Part shown: one piece after another, positions 8,602 through 16,583 of the stretch
Position numbering within the stretch: the first letter of the stretch is position 1
Layout: every line of letters starts with the position of its first letter
Source of the DNA: Sphingomonas sp. IW22
Lineage (GTDB): Bacteria; Pseudomonadota; Alphaproteobacteria; Sphingomonadales; Sphingomonadaceae
Length of the DNA: 64,000 nucleotides
NCBI RefSeq assembly: GCF_041321155.1
Contig: NZ_JBGGWB010000001.1
Location: 1,488,001 to 1,552,000, forward strand
Direction: 5' to 3'
Notes under the pieces: generated by a model
Database searches by the model: none
The model's input: the letters and a program-made list of their open reading frames with translations, nothing else
Told to the model about the DNA's origin: nothing
Made by a program: the position numbers and the translations under genes

Positions 8602-9804
8602 ATGCCCCCGACCCCGCCCCCCGCCGCGCATCGTTCGCCCAGATTCCTCGCGCTTTACGCGCTGGCCAGTGCGGGCGGAGTCATCGCCTATCTGCCGCTT
8701 CTATCTCTGTTGCTGCCCCTCAGGATCGAAACGGTCATGGGCGATTCGCGCATCGGCTATGCCGCCATCGTGGCGATCGTCGGCGCGGCGGTGGCCAGCG
8801 GCGCGAATATCCTGTTTGGCTGGGCCAGCGACCGGTCGGTGGCGCGCGGGCGCGGGCGGCGCGGATGGGTGGCGTTCGGTATCGTCGCGCTGGCGCTTGC
8901 CTATCCACTGGTCGCAGTGGCGGACACGCCCGTCGCCATACTGATCGCGGTAATCGGCGTGCAACTGGCCGCCAATGCGCTGCTCGCCCCGCTTCTGGCG
9001 ATCATGGCCGACGAGATTCCCGACGCGCAAAAGGGGGTGGCCAGCGGCCTGCTGGCGCTCGGCTCCCCTCTCGGCTCGGCCTTTTCAGCGGTGCTGATCG
9101 CGGCGCCGGGCCTCGGCGACGTAAGCCGCATCGCGATCATCCCGTTGGGCGTCGCATTGTGCGTCGGCCCGTTCCTGCTGACGCGCAGCGTGCGCGCGAC
9201 CGGAGAAGAGGCAGCCGCCGCCGACCGCCCGCTCAGCCGCCGGGACCTGGCCATCGCATGGGTTGCGCGCCTGCTGGTGCAGCTGTCGGGCAGTGTGCTG
9301 ACGCTATACCTGCTTTACTATTTCCAGTCGTTGGCGACCGACGCGGCGCGGGGCGGCGTGGCGAAACAGGTCGGCGCGCTGATGACGCTCGCTTATGTCC
9401 TGTCGCTGCCCGCCGCCGTGGCCATCGGCCGCCTGTCCGACCGGACCGGTCGGCGAAAGGCGGTCTTGTTCGGTGCGGCGATGGTCGCCGCCGCCGGGCT
9501 GGGCACGATGGCGATCGCATCGGGCACCATAGTCGGCGCGGTCGGCTATACCCTCTATGCCGTCGGGTCGGCGGTGTTCCTGGTCCTGCATTCGGGCTTT
9601 GCCATGCTGCTGCTGCCCAGCCCGCGCCGCCGGGGCCGCGACCTGGGCATCATCAACCTGACCAATACCGCGCCATCGCTGATCGGCCCCGCGCTGGCGT
9701 GGAGCCTGGCGACCCCCGACGATTTCACCCGCGCGCTACTGGCGCTGGCGGTTCTGACACTGGCGGGCGGTGGTGCGATCCTGGCCGTTCGCGGGCGCGA
9801 TTAG
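8602..9804 (+). CDS. MFS transporter, probable sugar permease
   Basis: 400 residues of hydrophobic segments consistent with about 12 membrane helices in two halves. Conserved MFS loop signatures are GWASDRSVARGRGRRGW after helix 2 and the matching GRLSDRTGRRKAV in the second half. It lies 44 bases after GH3 on the same strand and probably forms a transcript with it, which suggests inner-membrane uptake of glucose or short glucosides made by the locus. The substrate is inferred only from context. Its stop overlaps the convergent GH16 stop by four bases. The start ATG 8602 has a weak GGCGGGCG ribosome site. Confidence 0.85.
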   Translation: MPPTPPPAAHRSPRFLALYALASAGGVIAYLPLLSLLLPLRIETVMGDSRIGYAAIVAIVGAAVASGANILFGWASDRSVARGRGRRGWVAFGIVALALAYPLVAVADTPVAILIAVIGVQLAANALLAPLLAIMADEIPDAQKGVASGLLALGSPLGSAFSAVLIAAPGLGDVSRIAIIPLGVALCVGPFLLTRSVRATGEEAAAADRPLSRRDLAIAWVARLLVQLSGSVLTLYLLYYFQSLATDAARGGVAKQVGALMTLAYVLSLPAAVAIGRLSDRTGRRKAVLFGAAMVAAAGLGTMAIASGTIVGAVGYTLYAVGSAVFLVLHSGFAMLLLPSPRRRGRDLGIINLTNTAPSLIGPALAWSLATPDDFTRALLALAVLTLAGGGAILAVRGRD

Positions 9805-10619
9805 GGCGCTTTCCAGTAACGGACATGGTCGATTGACAGGCGCATGGGAAAGGCGCCGTCGTCGATCCCCTGCTTGCCGCCCCAGTCGCCGCCGACCGCC
9901 AAATTCAGGATCAGGTGATAAGGCCGATCGAACGGCCATGCACCATGGTCGCCGGGCTGGTCGTTGGTGACGCGCATATAGGCGCGGCCATCGACACCGA
10001 TCGTGATCGAATCGGGCCGCCAGTCGAGCTGATAGTCGTGAAATGCGGTGCAGGCGGTCGGGATCCGTTTCTGCGCGCCGCGCTGCGTGCCCTTGGCGTG
10101 GTTATAGCTGCCCGAATGCAGCGTGGCATGGATGACATTGGCGTCCCAGCCGACCATTTCCATGATGTCGATCTCGCCCATATCGGGCCAGGTGCCGCCT
10201 TGTGGCAGCAGCCAGATCGCGGGCCAGCCGCCGCGTTCGCACGGCAGCTTGGCGCGCACCTGATAGAAACCGTAACCCATTCCCTCCCGCGACACGAGCT
10301 TGGCCGAGCTATAGCCCTGCCCGCCCCAGTCGGGAAAACGTGCCTTGTCCAGCTTTTCGCGCCGCGCTTCGATCACAAGCGCGCCATTTTCGATGCGCGA
10401 GTTTTCGTGACGCGCCTCGGCATAATATTGCCGCTCGTTGTTGAACCACCCCTTCTCGTTGAACGCCGTGTCGAAGCGCCACGTCGTGCGGTCGATCGTC
10501 GGCTCGTCGAATTCGTCGGCGATGCTGGGCTTGGTTGCCGGGACCGTCATCGGCGCATCGACGGAATAGTTGGTGGCGCCCAGCGTCGTGACTTGCAGCG
10601 CGATCGCGAACAGGTTCAT
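9801..10619 (-). CDS. Glycoside hydrolase family 16 endo-beta-glucanase (laminarinase-like)
   Basis: 272 residues. The GH16 catalytic signature GEIDIMEMVG supplies the nucleophile E149, the helper D151 and the acid/base E154. The extra methionine form (E-x-D-x-x-E, beta-bulge type) is that of beta-1,3-glucanases. Flanking conserved parts are SAKLVSREGMGYGFYQVRAKLP, WPAIWLLP and HLILNLAVGGDW. The N-terminus is only weakly hydrophobic, so a signal peptide is uncertain. Laminarin-type beta-1,3-glucan is the likely substrate, consistent with the GH3 and TonB receptor genes nearby. It is transcribed toward the GH3-MFS pair. Confidence 0.9.
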   Translation of the reverse strand: MNLFAIALQVTTLGATNYSVDAPMTVPATKPSIADEFDEPTIDRTTWRFDTAFNEKGWFNNERQYYAEARHENSRIENGALVIEARREKLDKARFPDWGGQGYSSAKLVSREGMGYGFYQVRAKLPCERGGWPAIWLLPQGGTWPDMGEIDIMEMVGWDANVIHATLHSGSYNHAKGTQRGAQKRIPTACTAFHDYQLDWRPDSITIGVDGRAYMRVTNDQPGDHGAWPFDRPYHLILNLAVGGDWGGKQGIDDGAFPMRLSIDHVRYWKAP

Positions 10620-10730
10620 CTGGCTCTCCCGAAACGATTATCCCGCCCGCGATAGCGCGCGAATGCGTCCCCGGTCGAGTGCAAGCGCCCGAAGGCGCAC
10701 CGTTTGGAAAAGAAGGAAGAGGGTCAGCGA

Positions 10731-10823
10731 TGGCGGAGACGGAGGGATTCGAACCCTCGGTACGGGATTTACCCATACGGCGGTTTAGCAAACCGCTGGT
10801 TTCAGCCACTCACCCACGTCTCC
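10731..10823 (-). tRNA. tRNA-Ser (GCT)
   Basis: 93 bases including the encoded CCA. The acceptor stem GGAGACG pairs with CGTCTCC, the T-arm is GGGTTCGAATCCC, and a long variable arm marks a class II tRNA. The anticodon GCT (complement of 10787-10789) lies in the loop TTTGCTAAA. It reads AGC and AGT serine codons. Confidence 0.97.
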
Positions 10824-11016
10824 GGGTCTTTCGGCTATCGAGGGCGGCGCTATAGCGGTGGCTTGGGTGTTGATCAACTGCCTCGAAAAGAAAAGCAGGG
10901 CCACTCGTTCCGACGCCTGTCGGACTCGACTTGCCGCCCGTTCATTGCGGCTTCATCGAGGGGCGGTGTAGCATAGCGGCTTCGGGGTCGCGTAATTTTT
11001 GACCGGGGGAATGAAG

Positions 11017-11805
11017 ATGTCGCCGAAATGGACAATCGTGCTTGCGGCGCTGGCAATGGCGGTGACGCCGGCGGGCGCCGGGGCGCAGGTGCGGACCATC
11101 GACCCGAACAGCGCGATCGACGCCGATCTGAACGGCGCGCCGCCGCCCCCGCCGCCGCAGGAACAACTGACCCCGGACGAAATGGCGGTCGATCCGGGCC
11201 CGCAATCGACCGAACCGGCGCCGCTGCCCCCGCCTGCCGCGCCTGCGCCCGCAGCACCGGCACCAGCGACAGCGCCGGGCGCCGCCGGTCCCGCTGTGGC
11301 CGATCGCACCGCTGCGGCGGAAGAGACCTTTGCCCGGGACGATCTGATGTCCGCGGCCGAGGGCGTGTTCGGTCAGGGCGCACAGGGCCTGGCCGGCATG
11401 ATCGAGAAGCTGCTGGCCGAACAGGGGCGCCCCAACGCCTATATCGCCGGGCGCGAAGCGTCGGGCGCGTTCGTCGTCGGCGTGCGTTATGGCTCCGGCG
11501 TGATGACCCACCGGATCGAGGGGCAGCGCCCCGTTTACTGGACGGGTCCGTCGCTGGGTTTCGATGTCGGCGGCGACGCGAACAAGGTGTTCGTGCTGGT
11601 CTACAACCTGTACGACACGCAGGAACTCTATCGCCGTTTTCCGGCGGCTGAGGGGCGCGTCTATTTCGTCGGCGGCTTTGCTGCGACCTATTTGCGGCGC
11701 GGCGACGTGGTGCTGATCCCGATCCGGCTGGGCGTCGGATGGCGGCTGGGCGCGAATATCGGTTATATGAACTTCACCGAAAAGTCGCGCTGGCTGCCCT
11801 TTTGA
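11017..11805 (+). CDS. EipA-like (DUF1134) cell envelope protein
   Basis: About 262 residues with a signal peptide (WTIVLAALAMAVTPAGAGAQ), then a proline/alanine-rich linker (about 40-100, with a PPPPPP run) and a compact C-terminal domain. That domain contains GVRYGSGVMTHRIEGQRPVYW, PSLGFDVGGDANKVFVLVYNL and a long stretch of beta strands. It matches the DUF1134 family, whose Brucella member EipA is a periplasmic protein needed for envelope integrity. I chose ATG 11017 because GGGGGA lies six bases upstream; ATG 11011 and TTG 10999 are alternatives. It precedes ftsEX, also envelope genes. Confidence 0.8.
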   Translation: MSPKWTIVLAALAMAVTPAGAGAQVRTIDPNSAIDADLNGAPPPPPPQEQLTPDEMAVDPGPQSTEPAPLPPPAAPAPAAPAPATAPGAAGPAVADRTAAAEETFARDDLMSAAEGVFGQGAQGLAGMIEKLLAEQGRPNAYIAGREASGAFVVGVRYGSGVMTHRIEGQRPVYWTGPSLGFDVGGDANKVFVLVYNLYDTQELYRRFPAAEGRVYFVGGFAATYLRRGDVVLIPIRLGVGWRLGANIGYMNFTEKSRWLPF

Positions 11806-11811
11806 GGATGC

Positions 11812-11833
11812 GCGCCGGCGCTTGAGCCGGCGC
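11812..11833 (+). terminator. GC-rich hairpin after the EipA-like gene
   Basis: GCGCCGGC, loop GCTTGA, GCCGGCGC: a perfect 8-bp stem six bases past the stop of the EipA-like gene. There is no T-run, so it may only pause transcription or protect the 3' end before ftsE. Confidence 0.45.
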
Positions 11834-11883
11834 CGCCGACGTGCGATGGCTCCGCGCCCAAAGGGGCATTGCAAGCGTCAGCC

Positions 11884-12591
11884 ATGGCCAACATCGTTCA
11901 GTTCGAGAATGTCGGCCTACGTTATGGCACCGGCCCCGAAACGCTGTCCGACCTGAGTTTCACGCTGCGCGCCGGCGCCTTCTATTTCGTCACCGGCGCA
12001 TCGGGCGCGGGCAAGACGTCGCTGCTGCGGCTGCTGTACTTGGCCCAGCGCCCAAGCCGCGGGATGATCCGCCTGTTCGGGGAGGATACGGTGACATTGC
12101 CGCGCGCGCGGCTGCCCATCCTTCGCCGCCGGATCGGCGTAGTATTTCAGGATTTCCGCCTGCTTCCGCATCTGAACGCCTATGACAACATCGCGCTGCC
12201 GCTGCGCGTTGCCGGGGCAAGCGAGAGCGAGGTGGACGAGTCGGTGCGCGAAATGCTGGCCTGGGTCGGTCTGGACAATCGCGCCGACGCGCGTCCCGCC
12301 ACACTGTCGGGCGGCGAGCAACAGCGTATCGCCATTGCCCGTGCCGTCATCAATCGGCCTGAAATCCTGGTTGCGGACGAACCGACGGGCAATGTCGATC
12401 CCGACATCGCCGACCGGCTGCTGCACCTGTTCGACAAGCTGAACAAGCTGGGCACCACCGTCGTCGTCGCCACGCACGACGTCCACCTGCTGGGCCGGGT
12501 CAAGGACGCGCAGATGCTGCGGATGGAGCGCGGCGGGCTGGTCGACGCGCTGAGCGAGATGCACCGCCTGTCCTATGGCGCGCCATCATGA
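11884..12591 (+). CDS. ftsE: Cell division ATP-binding protein FtsE
   Basis: 235 residues, an ABC ATPase with Walker [13 protein letters not shown]-loop [15 protein letters not shown], signature [14 protein letters not shown], Walker [13 protein letters not shown] and the switch histidine in VVATHD. FtsE works with FtsX at the divisome to drive septal peptidoglycan hydrolases. ATG 11884 is preferred over TTG 11869 because the family begins with the short I-V-x-F-E-N strand. Its stop overlaps the ftsX start (ATGA), which implies coupled translation. Confidence 0.95.
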   Translation: MANIVQFENVGLRYGTGPETLSDLSFTLRAGAFYFVTGASGAGKTSLLRLLYLAQRPSRGMIRLFGEDTVTLPRARLPILRRRIGVVFQDFRLLPHLNAYDNIALPLRVAGASESEVDESVREMLAWVGLDNRADARPATLSGGEQQRIAIARAVINRPEILVADEPTGNVDPDIADRLLHLFDKLNKLGTTVVVATHDVHLLGRVKDAQMLRMERGGLVDALSEMHRLSYGAPS

Positions 12592-13451
12592 AGCGGCTGT
12601 CGACCGACCGCCGCTGGCTCGACGACGGGCGCGCGATGCGGGTGATGCGCTGGATCATGGCGATCATGCTGTTCCTGACCGTGCTGGCGGCGGCGCTGGG
12701 GCTGTCGACATGGCGCGCGACGGGGGCGCTGGATGCGGAGCTGTCCGGGCGGCTGACGGTGCAATTGGTCGAGGATGACCGCGCCGCCACCGACCGCCTG
12801 ATCGCCCGGCTTCGTTCGGTGCCACAGGTATCGCGCGTGGCGGAAGTGGACCGCGCGCACCTGGCCCAGTTGCTGGAGCCGTGGCTGGGTGAAGCGGGGC
12901 TGGACGCCGATCTGCCGATGCCGGCGATGATCGACGTCGACCTCAGCGACCCGGCAGCGATGGGCGCGGTGGAGCAGGCGGTGCGACAGGCAGCGCCGCT
13001 GGCGCGGATCGACCGGCACGCGACGTGGATGGCGCCAGTGCGCGGCTTCATCGCGACGCTGGCGGCGCTGGCGGGCGGTCTGGTGCTGCTGGTCGCGGGG
13101 GCGACCGCCGCCGTCGTGCTGCTGGTGACGCGCGCGGGGCTGGACACGCACGCCGACACCATCGAAGTGCTGCATATGCTCGGATCGACCGATGTTCAGG
13201 TGGCGCGGCTGTTCCAGCGCCGAATCGCGTTCGACACGCTGACCGGCGGCGTGGTCGGCACGCTGGCGGCGGCCGGCTTTGTCAGCTTTCTGGGTACCCG
13301 GCTGGGCGCGCTGGAGGCGGAAGTGGTGCAGGGCGTCAGCCTGAACACGTTCGACTGGGCGGCGATCGCGCTGCTGCCGATCGCCTTTGCGCTGATGGCG
13401 ACGCTGGCAGCGCGAGTCGCGGTGCTGCGCACGCTAAGGCGGCGGATGTGA
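12588..13451 (+). CDS. ftsX: Cell division protein FtsX
   Basis: 287 residues: a cytoplasmic N-terminus, a first membrane helix (about 22-42), a periplasmic domain and three helices toward the C-terminus, the standard FtsX permease layout. The family's conserved turn before the last helices reads EVLHMLGSTDVQVARLFQRR. It is the membrane partner of FtsE. A 4-base overlap joins it to ftsE, and a 1-base overlap joins its stop to the next gene. Confidence 0.92.
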   Translation: MKRLSTDRRWLDDGRAMRVMRWIMAIMLFLTVLAAALGLSTWRATGALDAELSGRLTVQLVEDDRAATDRLIARLRSVPQVSRVAEVDRAHLAQLLEPWLGEAGLDADLPMPAMIDVDLSDPAAMGAVEQAVRQAAPLARIDRHATWMAPVRGFIATLAALAGGLVLLVAGATAAVVLLVTRAGLDTHADTIEVLHMLGSTDVQVARLFQRRIAFDTLTGGVVGTLAAAGFVSFLGTRLGALEAEVVQGVSLNTFDWAAIALLPIAFALMATLAARVAVLRTLRRRM

Positions 13452-13993
13452 TGCGGCTGCTGCGCCTGATCGCGTTCGTGACGCTGGCCTATGCACTGGG
13501 CTTCGTCGTGTTCATGCTGAGCCTGGGTCGCCCGGTGGAGGGTAAGGTGACAGACGCCATCGTCGTCCCGACCGGCGGCGCCGGGCGCATCGACCGGGGG
13601 CTGGCGATATTGGAGGCGGGACAGGCGCGGCGCATGCTGGTGTCGGGCGTGGACCCCACGGTCCGCCCGCGCGAGCTGGCAGAAGTCTATAAATCAACGC
13701 CCCGCCGGCTGTTCGACTGTTGCGTCGATTTGGGGCAGGAAGCGATCGACACCCGCTCCAACGCTGACGAAACTGCCGGCTGGGTCCGCCGCTATCGGTT
13801 CAAAAGCGTGCGGCTGGTCACGTCGGACTGGCATATGGCGCGGGCACGGCTGGAACTGACCAACGCGCTTGGCCCGGATGTGGAGATTGTCGGCGACGGC
13901 GTGCGGACCAATGCCCGGTTCGGCGTGCTGGCGGGTGAATATAACAAGCTGCTGATCCGCCGCGCGGCACTGCTTCTGGGATATCGCGGATGA
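13451..13993 (+). CDS. YdcF/ElyC-family (DUF218) envelope protein
   Basis: 180 residues with one N-terminal membrane anchor (about 4-25) and a DUF218 domain: DAIVVPTGGAGRIDRGLAIL at the start, MLVSGVDP, then VTSDWHMARARLELTNAL, where the family's conserved T-S-x-x-H-x-x-R segment is seen. Relatives in E. coli (ElyC, SanA, YdcF) affect peptidoglycan or envelope barrier function, and the reaction is not settled. It lies between ftsX and plsC with overlapping start and stop codons, so it belongs to the same operon. Confidence 0.85.
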   Translation: MRLLRLIAFVTLAYALGFVVFMLSLGRPVEGKVTDAIVVPTGGAGRIDRGLAILEAGQARRMLVSGVDPTVRPRELAEVYKSTPRRLFDCCVDLGQEAIDTRSNADETAGWVRRYRFKSVRLVTSDWHMARARLELTNALGPDVEIVGDGVRTNARFGVLAGEYNKLLIRRAALLLGYRG

Positions 13994-14694
13994 TGGCACG
14001 GCTGCGTTCCTGGCTGTTCGACGCGATCTTTTACGGCGGCTCGGTGCCGATCGTGCTGACCGCGCCGGTCAGTGCGCTGTTCGGGCAGCGCGCGCTGGGC
14101 TGGCATGTGCGCCTGTGGCTGGGCTGGCACCGGCTGTGCGCGCGTTATGTCATGGGCATCCGCAACCGCATCACCGGTTCCGGTCCGCTGGACGGCCCGG
14201 CGCTGTATGTCGCCAAGCATCAGTCCTTTTACGAGACGTTCGAGCTGACGCGGATGCTGCGCAACCCCGTTATCGTGATGAAGGCCGAACTGGCCGACAT
14301 CCCGTTCTGGGGATGGGCAGCCAAGCGATACGGGGTCATCGCCATCGACCGCGCTGGGTCGGCGACCGCGCTGCGTCAGATGCTGCGCGCCGCCGCCGCC
14401 GCGCGCGCGGCGGGGCGGCCGGTGCTGATTTTCCCCGAAGGAACGCGCGTGCCCCCGGGCGAATCGCCCCCGGTCCGCGCCGGATTTGCCGCGTTGTACA
14501 AGGCGCTGGGGCTGCCCACCGTGCCCATCGCCCTGAACAGCGCGCAAGTGTGGCCGCGCAAGGGGATGAAGCGGGCGGGCATCGTCACCATGGCCTTTGG
14601 CGAGCCGCTGCCCAACGCCCTGCCCCGGGCCGAGGCGGAAGTCCGTATCCACGCCGCGATCAACGCGCTGGAGCCGAAGGCGCGGATCGGCTAG
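13990..14694 (+). CDS. plsC: 1-acyl-sn-glycerol-3-phosphate acyltransferase
   Basis: 234 residues. The acyltransferase motif I is KHQSFYETFE (H-x4-E; the aspartate of the classical H-x4-D is glutamate, as is usual in alphaproteobacterial PlsC). Motif III is present as LIFPEGTRVPPG. An N-terminal hydrophobic stretch suggests inner-membrane association. It acylates lysophosphatidic acid to phosphatidic acid. It overlaps the DUF218 gene by four bases. A second lysophospholipid-type substrate cannot be excluded from the sequence. Confidence 0.9.
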   Translation: MMARLRSWLFDAIFYGGSVPIVLTAPVSALFGQRALGWHVRLWLGWHRLCARYVMGIRNRITGSGPLDGPALYVAKHQSFYETFELTRMLRNPVIVMKAELADIPFWGWAAKRYGVIAIDRAGSATALRQMLRAAAAARAAGRPVLIFPEGTRVPPGESPPVRAGFAALYKALGLPTVPIALNSAQVWPRKGMKRAGIVTMAFGEPLPNALPRAEAEVRIHAAINALEPKARIG

Positions 14695-14705
14695 CGCCTG
14701 TCGTC

Positions 14706-15242
14706 ATGCAGGGATTCCATATCGTCGCCCTGGGCGGTACGCTCCGCCCCACTTCCGGCACAGCGCGCGCGCTTCAGACCGCGCTGGACCACGCCGCCGC
14801 CGCGGGTGCGCGCACGACGTTGCTGACCGGGGAAGCGATCGACTTTCCCAATTACGATCCCGCCGAAGCAGGCACCGATCCGCGCGTTGCCCATTTCATC
14901 GACACGATCCGGTCCGCCGACGCGCTGCTGATCGGATCGCCGGGCTATCACGGCACGCTGTCGGGGCTGGTCAAGAACGCGCTGGACCATATCGAGCTGA
15001 CGCGCGGCGATGCGCGCGTGTATCTGGACGGCATGCCCGTCGGCCTGATCGCGATGGCGGCGGGGTGGCAGGCGTCGGTATCGACGCTTCAGGCGCTGCG
15101 CGGTATCGTCCACGCATTGCGCGGGTGGCCCACGCCCATCGGCGTCGCGATCAATTCGACCGAAGGCGAGAACGCGATCGCCACCTGCGCGCCGCAGATC
15201 GCGATGATGATGGACCAGATTGCGGGGTTCTTGCGGCGTTAG
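14706..15242 (+). CDS. NADPH-dependent FMN reductase family protein
   Basis: 178 residues with a flavodoxin-like fold: IVALGGTLRPTSGTARAL forms the FMN phosphate loop, and ALLIGSPGYHGTLSGLVKNALDHIE is the conserved isoalloxazine-binding segment of the SsuE/ChrR/azoreductase-type family. It is probably a cytoplasmic flavin or quinone reductase. It follows plsC by 11 bases and probably closes the ftsE-plsC operon. In principle such a reductase could supply reduced flavin to the halogenase of the first locus, but nothing in the sequence links them. Confidence 0.85.
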   Translation: MQGFHIVALGGTLRPTSGTARALQTALDHAAAAGARTTLLTGEAIDFPNYDPAEAGTDPRVAHFIDTIRSADALLIGSPGYHGTLSGLVKNALDHIELTRGDARVYLDGMPVGLIAMAAGWQASVSTLQALRGIVHALRGWPTPIGVAINSTEGENAIATCAPQIAMMMDQIAGFLRR

Positions 15243-15310
15243 CGGGGGGTGGCGGGGTTGTTGAAGGGCGGTGTCGGTATCGAGGGTAAACGACCGAGAT
15301 TGGGTGGATA

Positions 15311-15770
15311 GCGGACATTCAAAGCCGCAGAGGCGATTGGTTGCCGATTGTCCGTTTAGGGTTTCGTGGCACCGGCAGGATGCAATTGGCGCGGTAAACC
15401 GTCTTCCATTCGCCCTCGCAGCGAAGTTGGAGGGCACGTCCACCAAACATGACCAGAGCTATCCGGGCGTCGCCCGTGACCCATGCGTCCAAAACACGCT
15501 CAAACGTCGAGGCGCTTTCCTCAAACGGGAAGAAAGAAGACCAGAAGTCGGCAACGCCGAAGTTCAGTTCGTCACCATTTTGGAGACCAAGGGTGACAGG
15601 CATCGAAAGGCCGTTTTGCGCAGGAAGCGTCCAGAGCACTTCGATAGGAGCATCGATTTCCACGTCATAGCTGAACCGGTGCTTCTCGGCGAACCGAGTG
15701 AACAAGGCCGTGGCTTCATCGATGTAACAGTCTGCCATGCCCCGTTATCGTCCGCTGGGTGAATGTCCGC
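15311..15770. repeat. 10-bp inverted repeat bracketing a low-GC gene
   Basis: GCGGACATTC at 15311-15320 and its exact reverse complement GAATGTCCGC at 15761-15770. The left arm covers the stop codon of the enclosed gene; the right arm is 22 bases upstream of its start. Short GCGGACATT-type elements recur between genes of many sphingomonads as far as I recall, so these may be two members of a dispersed family rather than the ends of one element. Confidence 0.55.
15319..15738 (-). CDS. Hypothetical protein on a low-GC island
   Basis: 139 residues, unrecognised. No signal peptide or membrane helix is evident. The N-terminal part (MADCYIDEATALFTRFAEKH) looks helical and is followed by alternating strands (FSYDVEIDAPIEVLWTLP) and a C-terminal basic stretch. 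The base composition is clearly less GC-rich than both neighbours, and the gene is bracketed by the inverted repeat at 15311/15761, which suggests recent acquisition. The last residues (RNPKRTIGNQSPLRL) run through repeat-like sequence, so the natural C-terminus may have been altered. No function is proposed. Confidence 0.6.
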   Translation of the reverse strand: MADCYIDEATALFTRFAEKHRFSYDVEIDAPIEVLWTLPAQNGLSMPVTLGLQNGDELNFGVADFWSSFFPFEESASTFERVLDAWVTGDARIALVMFGGRALQLRCEGEWKTVYRANCILPVPRNPKRTIGNQSPLRL

Positions 15771-15813
15771 AACTGGGCGTAAGCCGACCGGCCGCTTCCA
15801 TCACCCACTTCCC

Positions 15814-16581
15814 TCACCCCATCGACAGATCGACCGTCAGCCCTTCACCGGGCTCCACCGCCGCGCATTCCAACCGCTCGGCATCGGCGCGGGCGCGCGA
15901 CAGGATGGCGGGCGGCACGTCGACGCGGTGACACACCCGATCGGCCTGCGAGAGCAGGCGCGCGGCGCGGAGCGTCAGTTCGTCGGGATCGGTTGAGGTC
16001 AGGCGCACCGTCTCTACCCGCGCTGCGCTGCCGGTGTCGGGCGTGTCGAGCCAGCGCGCCACTGCCGCTTCGTCCGGCCCCGCTAGCGGATCGAGCACGC
16101 CGCCCGCGTCCAGCGCCCGCGCCAGGGCTACGCGCCGCGCGCGCCCGTCGGGATAGCGCGCGCGCATTGCCCCGCGCGCCGACGACAGCGCGGTTGCGAG
16201 CACGCCGACCGAAGCGGGCAGCCACCCCTCGATCCGCTGCCGGATCGCCGCCGCCAGTCCGGCCGACGCGCCGCCCGTCGCCACGGCGATCAGCACTGGC
16301 GAGCGATCGACGATCGCGGGCAGGGTGAAGTCGCACAGGGCAGGCCGGTCGACGACATTGACCAGCAGCCCGCGCGCCTTCAGCCGCGCTGCCGCCGCCA
16401 CCGCTTCGCCCTCATCCTCGATCGCGACGATGGCGAGGCGCGCGGCGGGGTCGTCGGTGACGGGCACCGCGCCCGCCCGCTCGATCAACCGCCGCTTGGC
16501 ATCCGCCGCCTCGCCATCGCCCAGCAGGATGACCGGTCGCCCGTCCAGCCGAACGACGATGGGCAGGCCGGTCTCGCGCAT
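15814..16581 (-). CDS. Siroheme synthase N-domain protein with decayed SUMT remnant
   Basis: 255 residues. Residues 1-150 match the CysG N-domain/Met8p family (precorrin-2 dehydrogenase and sirohydrochlorin ferrochelatase): NAD loop ILLGDGEAADAKRRLIERAG, catalytic-type aspartate D79 in VNVVDRPALCDFTLPAI, and VATGGASAGLA. Residues about 188-243 resemble the first part of the SUMT (uroporphyrinogen methyltransferase) domain, with DELTLRAARLLSQAD and [13 protein letters not shown]. The glycine-rich GPGDP loop is replaced by STDPD and the remainder of that domain is absent. It probably makes siroheme for sulfite reductase. It starts two bases after the lysA stop. Confidence 0.8.
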   Translation of the reverse strand: MRETGLPIVVRLDGRPVILLGDGEAADAKRRLIERAGAVPVTDDPAARLAIVAIEDEGEAVAAAARLKARGLLVNVVDRPALCDFTLPAIVDRSPVLIAVATGGASAGLAAAIRQRIEGWLPASVGVLATALSSARGAMRARYPDGRARRVALARALDAGGVLDPLAGPDEAAVARWLDTPDTGSAARVETVRLTSTDPDELTLRAARLLSQADRVCHRVDVPPAILSRARADAERLECAAVEPGEGLTVDLSMG

Positions 16582-16583
16582 CG

